The notes under the pieces: model-generated
The model's database searches: none
Told to the model about the DNA's origin: nothing
What the model saw: only the letters and a program-made list of their open reading frames with translations
Translations under genes and position numbers: made by a program
Source: Variovorax soli NBRC 106424
GTDB taxonomy: Bacteria; Pseudomonadota; Gammaproteobacteria; Burkholderiales; Burkholderiaceae_C
NCBI RefSeq assembly: GCF_001591385.1
Contig: NZ_BCUU01000046.1
Coordinates: 1-40,910, forward strand
Direction of reading: 5' to 3'
Length of the DNA: 40,910 nucleotides
In this document: in pieces, positions 37,114 to 40,910 of the stretch
How the letters are laid out: each line of letters starts with the position of its first letter
Numbering within the stretch: the first letter of the stretch is position 1

Positions 37114-37956
37114 TTGCCGTCCGAACGCCTTTCCGTCCTTGCGCAATACCTGCTGCCCAAGCAGGCCCTGACCTCGTTTGCCGGCTGGGTCGCGGGCAAG
37201 GAACGCGGCGCGGTCACCACCTGGATCATCGACCGCTTCGTGCGCAAGTACGGCGTGAACATGGCCGAGGCGCTGAACCCGGACACGACCAGCTACGCCA
37301 GCTTCAACGAGTTCTTCACCCGCCCGCTCAAGCCGGGCGTGCGGCCCATCGCCGATGCGCTGCTGGTGTCGCCGGTGGACGGGGCCATCAGCCAGTTCGG
37401 GCCCATCGAGAACGGGCAGATCTTCCAGGCCAAGGGCCACGACTACACCGCCACCGCGCTGGTGGGCGGCGACGCGCAGCTGGCCGCCACGTTTTCGCAC
37501 GGCAGCTTCGCCACGCTCTACCTGAGCCCGCGCGACTACCACCGCATCCACATGCCCTGCGACGGGCGCCTCACGCGCATGATCTACGTGCCGGGCGACC
37601 TGTTCTCGGTCAACCCCGCCACGGCACGCGGCGTGCCCGGCCTCTTCGCGCGCAACGAGCGCGTGGTGTGCGTGTTCGAATCGGCGCGCGGCCCGTTCGT
37701 GCTGGTGCTGGTGGGCGCCACCATCGTGGGCAGCATGGCCACCGTGTGGCACGGCGTCGTCAATCCGCCGCGCAGCGGCAAGGTGCGCGAGTGGACGTAT
37801 GCCGACCAGCGCGTCGAGCTGAAGAAGGGCGAGGAAATGGGCCGCTTCCTGCTGGGCTCCACCGTCGTCATGCTCTTTCCGGCGTCGCGCCTGGACTTCA
37901 ACCCGACGTGGGCGCCCGGCAAGGCGATCCAGCTGGGCGAGCCGATGGCGCTGTAG
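37114..37956 (+). CDS. psd: Phosphatidylserine decarboxylase proenzyme
   Basis: Psd converts phosphatidylserine to phosphatidylethanolamine at the inner membrane. The protein has 280 residues. The self-cleavage site LGST lies at 247-250, with Ser249 becoming the pyruvoyl group. SPVDG (86-90, Asp89) and DYHRIHMP (His143) supply the other expected catalytic residues. The start is TTG at 37114 (MPSERLSVLAQYLLPKQALT), matching the conserved N-terminus; no ATG fits. Everything needed for activity is present. Confidence 0.96.
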   Translation: MPSERLSVLAQYLLPKQALTSFAGWVAGKERGAVTTWIIDRFVRKYGVNMAEALNPDTTSYASFNEFFTRPLKPGVRPIADALLVSPVDGAISQFGPIENGQIFQAKGHDYTATALVGGDAQLAATFSHGSFATLYLSPRDYHRIHMPCDGRLTRMIYVPGDLFSVNPATARGVPGLFARNERVVCVFESARGPFVLVLVGATIVGSMATVWHGVVNPPRSGKVREWTYADQRVELKKGEEMGRFLLGSTVVMLFPASRLDFNPTWAPGKAIQLGEPMAL

Positions 37957-37973
37957 CCGGGCAGGCAGCGCGC

Positions 37974-37979
37974 TAGAAT
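37974..37979 (+). promoter_or_regulatory. Putative -10 hexamer TAGAAT for the Hsp70-like gene
   Basis: TAGAAT in a CGCTAGAATCCGCG context lies 18 bp after the psd stop and about 66 bp before the preferred start of the Hsp70-like gene. The context closely resembles that of the psd element. Confidence 0.4.
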
Positions 37980-38045
37980 CCGCGCCCTCTCCCTGATCGC
38001 ATTCCTGACCCGGCCCGCGCCTGCGGCATGCCGGGCGCCTGTGCC

Positions 38046-39365
38046 ATGACCCGCATCCAACCCGCCGCGGCGCCCAGCGCGCCTTTTTGCGCCATCGACT
38101 TCGGCACCTCCAACTCGGCCATCGCGCTGTGCGGGCCGGACGGCCGCATGGGGCTGGTGGAGGTCGAGCCGGACCAGCGCACCATGCCCACCGCCGTCTT
38201 CTATCAGACGGAAGACCTGGCCGCGCACGAGGAGCCGCAGCGCATCTACGGCCGCCCTGCCCTGGCAGCCTATGTCCAGGGCCACGAGGGGCGGCTGATG
38301 CGCTCCATGAAGAGCATCCTCGGCTCCACGCTGGCCGACCAGAGCACCGACGTGGGCGCGGGCCGCTCGGTGCGCTACCTGGACGTGGTCTCGGGCTACC
38401 TGCTGCGCCTCAAGCAGCTGGCCGAACGGGATGCCGGCGCCCCGCTCACCCGCGCCGTGCTCGGCCGGCCGGTGTACTTCGTCGACGACGATCCGGTGCG
38501 CGATGCCAAGGCGCAGCAGGCGCTGGAGAACGCGGCGCGGGCCGTCGGCTTTCGCGAACTGAGCTTTCAATACGAGCCCATTGCCGCCGCGCTCGACCAC
38601 GAGCAGACCGTGGCGCAGGAAGAGCTGGTGCTGGTGGCCGACATCGGCGGCGGTACCTCCGACTTCTCGCTGGTGCGCGTGGGCCCCGAGCGCCGCCGGC
38701 GGCTGGACCGCAAGGACGACATCCTGGCCAACCACGGCGTGCACGTGGCCGGCACCGACTTCGACCGGCATGTGGAGCTGGCGAGCATCCTGCCCCTGTG
38801 CGGCTACCGCGGCAAGGGCCCGCAGCGCCCCGGCGAGGCGCCGCGCGAGGTGCCCAGCCGCGTGTACTTCGACCTGGCGACCTGGCACCTGATCAACACC
38901 GTCTACAGCCCGCCACGCATGGCCGAGCTGCGCCGCATGCGCGACTTCTACGGCGACCCGCGCCAGTACGAACGCCTGATGCGCGTACTGGACGAGCGCC
39001 TGGGCCATGCGCTCATCGGCCAGGCCGAGGCCGCCAAGATCGCCGTCGCCCAGGGCGGCTCGACCCGCATCGCGCTCGATCGGCTGGAGGACGGACTGGC
39101 GGTGGAACTGGACGAAGCCCAGGCCGTGCAGGCGCTCGACGCCGACCTGGAGCGGGTGGTGAACGCGGCGGGCGAGACGCTGCAGGCCGCCGGCGTGCGC
39201 CCCGAGTCGGTCGACGTGGTGTATTTCACCGGCGGCTCGACCGGCTTCAAGCCCCTGACGGACCGCATTGCCGCCCGCCTTCCCGCTGCCCGGGCGCTGC
39301 GCGGCGACCGCTTTGCCAGCGTGGCGCAGGGGCTGGGCGTGCATGCACAGCGCCTGTTCGGTTGA
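38046..39365 (+). CDS. Short Hsp70-family protein (YegD-like)
   Basis: This is an actin/Hsp70-fold ATPase domain of 439 residues. Phosphate-1 is CAIDFGTSNSA (Asp18), phosphate-2 is VLVADIGGGTSDFSLVRVG and the adenosine motif is VVYFTGGSTGFKPL. There is no C-terminal peptide-binding domain of the DnaK type, so it belongs with YegD-like proteins of unknown role. A possible start at 38028 would add six residues. Neither candidate has a good ribosome-binding site. It is separated from grpE by two genes, so it is not part of the dnaK operon. Confidence 0.9.
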   Translation: MTRIQPAAAPSAPFCAIDFGTSNSAIALCGPDGRMGLVEVEPDQRTMPTAVFYQTEDLAAHEEPQRIYGRPALAAYVQGHEGRLMRSMKSILGSTLADQSTDVGAGRSVRYLDVVSGYLLRLKQLAERDAGAPLTRAVLGRPVYFVDDDPVRDAKAQQALENAARAVGFRELSFQYEPIAAALDHEQTVAQEELVLVADIGGGTSDFSLVRVGPERRRRLDRKDDILANHGVHVAGTDFDRHVELASILPLCGYRGKGPQRPGEAPREVPSRVYFDLATWHLINTVYSPPRMAELRRMRDFYGDPRQYERLMRVLDERLGHALIGQAEAAKIAVAQGGSTRIALDRLEDGLAVELDEAQAVQALDADLERVVNAAGETLQAAGVRPESVDVVYFTGGSTGFKPLTDRIAARLPAARALRGDRFASVAQGLGVHAQRLFG

Positions 39366-39422
39366 TCCTGCATACAGCTTTTACGCTGCACTGCCACAAG
39401 CCGCACCCAGCCTGTCTTTTCA

Positions 39423-39464
39423 GCTACAAAAGTCGTAGCAGGCCGGCTTTTCTTGCGCTATAGT
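39423..39464 (+). promoter_or_regulatory. Palindrome and -10-like TATAGT ahead of the HxlR-like gene
   Basis: GCTAC-AAAAGTC-GTAGC (39423-39439) is a 5-bp palindrome of a kind common in intergenic DNA of this bacterial group. TATAGT (39459-39464) follows, five of six positions matching TATAAT, 63 bp before the gene. The hairpin could also serve as a weak terminator of the Hsp70-like gene. Confidence 0.4.
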
Positions 39465-39527
39465 CGCCGGCCCGAATCAACCCAAAGATGGCCGCGGCAC
39501 AGGCGCCGCCCGGGAGACACACCGACG

Positions 39528-39863
39528 ATGAGCACGAAGGAAACCGCGGCCATCAGCCAGTTGCTGGCACTCCTGGAAGCGCGCTACGCCATGCGCGTGC
39601 TGTGGGCCCTGCGGGACGGCCATGCGCAGACGTTCCGGCTGCTGCAGGACAGCGTCGGCGGCATCACCCCCAACACGCTCAACACCCGCATCAAGGAACT
39701 GCGCGAGGCCGGCATCGTCAGCCACGGCAGCGAGGGCTACAGCCTCACGCTCACCGGGCAGGACCTGCTCAAGCGCCTGTCCGACCTGCAGGCCTTCGCC
39801 ACGCGCTGGCAGGTCGGCCATGTGCGCAAGGCCACGGCCGTGGCGTCGCCGCCCCCTCGTTAA
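39528..39863 (+). CDS. HxlR-like winged-helix regulator
   Basis: The protein has 111 residues and is a single winged helix-turn-helix: ARYAMRVLWALRDGHAQTFRLLQDSVGGITPNTLNTRIKELREAGIVS is the core, followed by the wing (EGYSLTLTGQDLLKRL). The order matches the HxlR/DUF24 family, but the redox or ligand-sensing cysteine near the N-terminus of many members is absent. No ligand domain is seen, so the signal is unknown. The ATG at 39528 has GGGAG about 12 bp upstream. Its neighbours are an Hsp70-like gene and an FKBP gene. Confidence 0.85.
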   Translation: MSTKETAAISQLLALLEARYAMRVLWALRDGHAQTFRLLQDSVGGITPNTLNTRIKELREAGIVSHGSEGYSLTLTGQDLLKRLSDLQAFATRWQVGHVRKATAVASPPPR

Positions 39864-39912
39864 ACTTGCGCCCTTTACCCTTCCAGCCACATTCTCTCGA
39901 GAGGAGCCTCCC

Positions 39913-40263
39913 ATGCCCACCACCCCGTCCGGCCTGCAGTACGAAGACACCACCGTCGGCAGCGGCGCCGAAGCCAAGGCCGGCCAGCACGTGCACGTGC
40001 ACTACACGGGCTGGCTCTACAACAACGGCGTGCAAGGCGCCAAGTTCGACTCCAGCCGCGACCGCAACGACCCCTTCGCCTTCTCGCTGGGCGCGGGCCA
40101 GGTCATCAAGGGCTGGGACGAAGGCGTGGCCGGCATGAAGATCGGCGGCCACCGCACCCTGATCATTCCGCCCGAGCTGGGCTATGGCGCGCGCGGCGCC
40201 GGCGGCGTGATCCCGCCCAACGCCACCCTCAAGTTCGACGTCGAACTGCTGGACGCGCACTGA
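39913..40263 (+). CDS. FKBP-type peptidyl-prolyl cis-trans isomerase
   Basis: This single-domain cytoplasmic FKBP has 116 residues. VHVHYTGWLYNNG, KFDSSRDRNDPFAFSLGAGQVIKGWDEGVAGM and IPPELGYGARGAGGVIPPNATLKFDVELL give nearly the full set of FKBP active-site residues, including the Tyr, Phe, Trp and Phe of the pocket. The N-terminal PSGLQYEDTTVGSG is typical of small bacterial FKBPs. It has a GAGGAG site and is followed by a terminator. It has no signal peptide. Confidence 0.96.
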   Translation: MPTTPSGLQYEDTTVGSGAEAKAGQHVHVHYTGWLYNNGVQGAKFDSSRDRNDPFAFSLGAGQVIKGWDEGVAGMKIGGHRTLIIPPELGYGARGAGGVIPPNATLKFDVELLDAH

Positions 40264-40303
40264 ACAAAAAGCATTGAATTCGGCGCGCCTGGCGCCTAAG
40301 TAC

Positions 40304-40331
40304 AAAAGGCGGCCTGCGAGCCGCCTTTTTT
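40304..40331 (+). terminator. Rho-independent terminator after the FKBP gene
   Basis: AAAAGGCGGC pairs with GCCGCCTTTT around a CTGCGA loop and is followed by more Ts. It separates the FKBP gene from the heat-shock promoter of grpE. Confidence 0.9.
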
Positions 40332-40358
40332 ACCGTCTGCGAATTCGCCGATTGCGGT

Positions 40359-40387
40359 CTTGAAATGCCGGAATGCGGCCTTATCTA
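40359..40387 (+). promoter_or_regulatory. Sigma-32 heat-shock promoter of grpE
   Basis: A perfect CTTGAAA -35 (40359-40365) is followed after 13 bp by CCTTATCTA (40379-40387), close to the sigma-32 -10 CCCCATNTA. The spacing is in the accepted range. It lies just upstream of grpE. Confidence 0.75.
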
Positions 40388-40442
40388 GGGCGGAATTGTT
40401 CACGTATCTACCAACGGCCGACATTTGGCCGCCCCATTGAAG

Positions 40443-40910
40443 ATGTCCGAAGCACCCAAATCCGACCAGTTTCCCCCCCAGGACGACATGAGCCCGGAAG
40501 AACTCGAAGCGGCCCAGGCGGCCAACGAGGCCGATGCGGTCCAGGCCCTGGCCCAGCTGCAAGGCGAGCTGGCCGCGCTGCAGGCCAAGAACGCCGACCT
40601 GGCCGACCAGTACCTGCGCGCGCAGGCCGACGTGCAAAACGCCCGCAAGCGCGCCGAGGACGAAGTCACCAAGGCCCGCAAGTTCGCGGTGGAAGCCTTT
40701 GCCGAGAGCCTGCTGCCCGTCACCGACAGCCTGGAAGCCGGCCTGGCCGTGCAGGACGCCACGCCCGAGCAGATTCGCGAAGGCGCCGAGGCCACGCTGC
40801 GCCAGCTCAAGAGCGCGCTGGAGCGCAACAAGGTGATCGAGATCGCGCCCGCGCAAGGCGCCAAGTTCGATCCGCACCTGCACCAGGCCATCTCGATGGT
40901 GCCGGCACCG
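40443..40910 (+). CDS. grpE: GrpE nucleotide-exchange factor (3' truncated by window)
   Basis: GrpE is the DnaK nucleotide-exchange factor. About 156 residues are visible and the gene runs off the right edge. The start is ATG at 40443 (MSEAPKSDQFPPQDD). An acidic N-terminus leads into a long coiled coil (about 35-85, LAQLQGELAALQAKNADLADQYLRAQADVQNARKRAE in segments). Then come the conserved FAVEAFAESLLPVTDSLEAGL and FDPHLHQAISMVP regions. dnaK and dnaJ would be expected downstream. A sigma-32 promoter upstream supports heat-shock control. Confidence 0.93.
   Translation, partial: MSEAPKSDQFPPQDDMSPEELEAAQAANEADAVQALAQLQGELAALQAKNADLADQYLRAQADVQNARKRAEDEVTKARKFAVEAFAESLLPVTDSLEAGLAVQDATPEQIREGAEATLRQLKSALERNKVIEIAPAQGAKFDPHLHQAISMVPAP

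Overview
The window is a high-GC (about two-thirds G+C by eye) stretch of a betaproteobacterial chromosome. It most resembles the Comamonadaceae (Variovorax, Acidovorax or Ramlibacter-like). The reasons are the dapA-bamC, coaBC-dut, pyrG-kdsA-DUF1330-eno-ftsB and FKBP-grpE neighbourhoods, the abundance of Bug/TctC periplasmic binding proteins without membrane partners, and short GC-rich palindromic repeats of a type I associate with that family. This placement is by recognition, not by a database search. I see no rRNA, tRNA, CRISPR array, transposase or prophage.

Bases 1-16,300 are housekeeping. A partial methyltransferase is followed by dapA, bamC and a WalJ-like metallo-hydrolase. Then come a small Ala/Pro-rich lipoprotein, an unknown gene coupled to the uL16 arginine hydroxylase roxA, and a SlyD-like isomerase read divergently from roxA across only 14 bp. 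Next are a glycine-zipper lipoprotein, dut, an unknown gene and coaBC on the minus strand, then pyrG, kdsA, a DUF1330 gene, eno, ftsB and an unknown gene on the plus strand. hslO and a gamma-carbonic-anhydrase-like gene follow on the minus strand, facing a DUF455 ferritin-like gene.

Bases 16,300-22,100 are mixed: two orphan Bug receptors, xerD, an AEC transporter, a lower-GC exported protein of unknown function, an unknown cytosolic protein and a GNAT acetyltransferase.

Bases 22,100-37,000 form the most coherent accessory locus, a bidirectional hexuronate/galactarate catabolic island around a GntR/FCD regulator. The plus arm encodes uronate dehydrogenase, an aldonolactonase-type SMP-30 protein, a complete DctPQM TRAP transporter, galactarate dehydratase, a large lipoprotein that looks like a toroid-plus-beta-sandwich polysaccharide lyase, a short-chain dehydrogenase and a Bug receptor. 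The minus arm encodes another Bug receptor, 5-dehydro-4-deoxyglucarate dehydratase (KdgD) and a 2-oxoglutarate-semialdehyde dehydrogenase. Together these give every step of the oxidative route from galacturonate to aldarolactone, galactarate, 5-dehydro-4-deoxyglucarate, 2-oxoglutarate semialdehyde and 2-oxoglutarate. Two near-identical 22-bp elements containing a FadR-type GntR operator lie at the heads of the two arms and explain how they could be co-regulated. The lyase-like lipoprotein and the SDR suggest that the substrate may be a polyuronide rather than only free uronate.

Bases 37,000-40,910 return to housekeeping: psd, a short Hsp70-family (YegD-like) protein, an HxlR-like regulator, an FKBP isomerase and the start of grpE. 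grpE lies behind a good sigma-32 heat-shock promoter.
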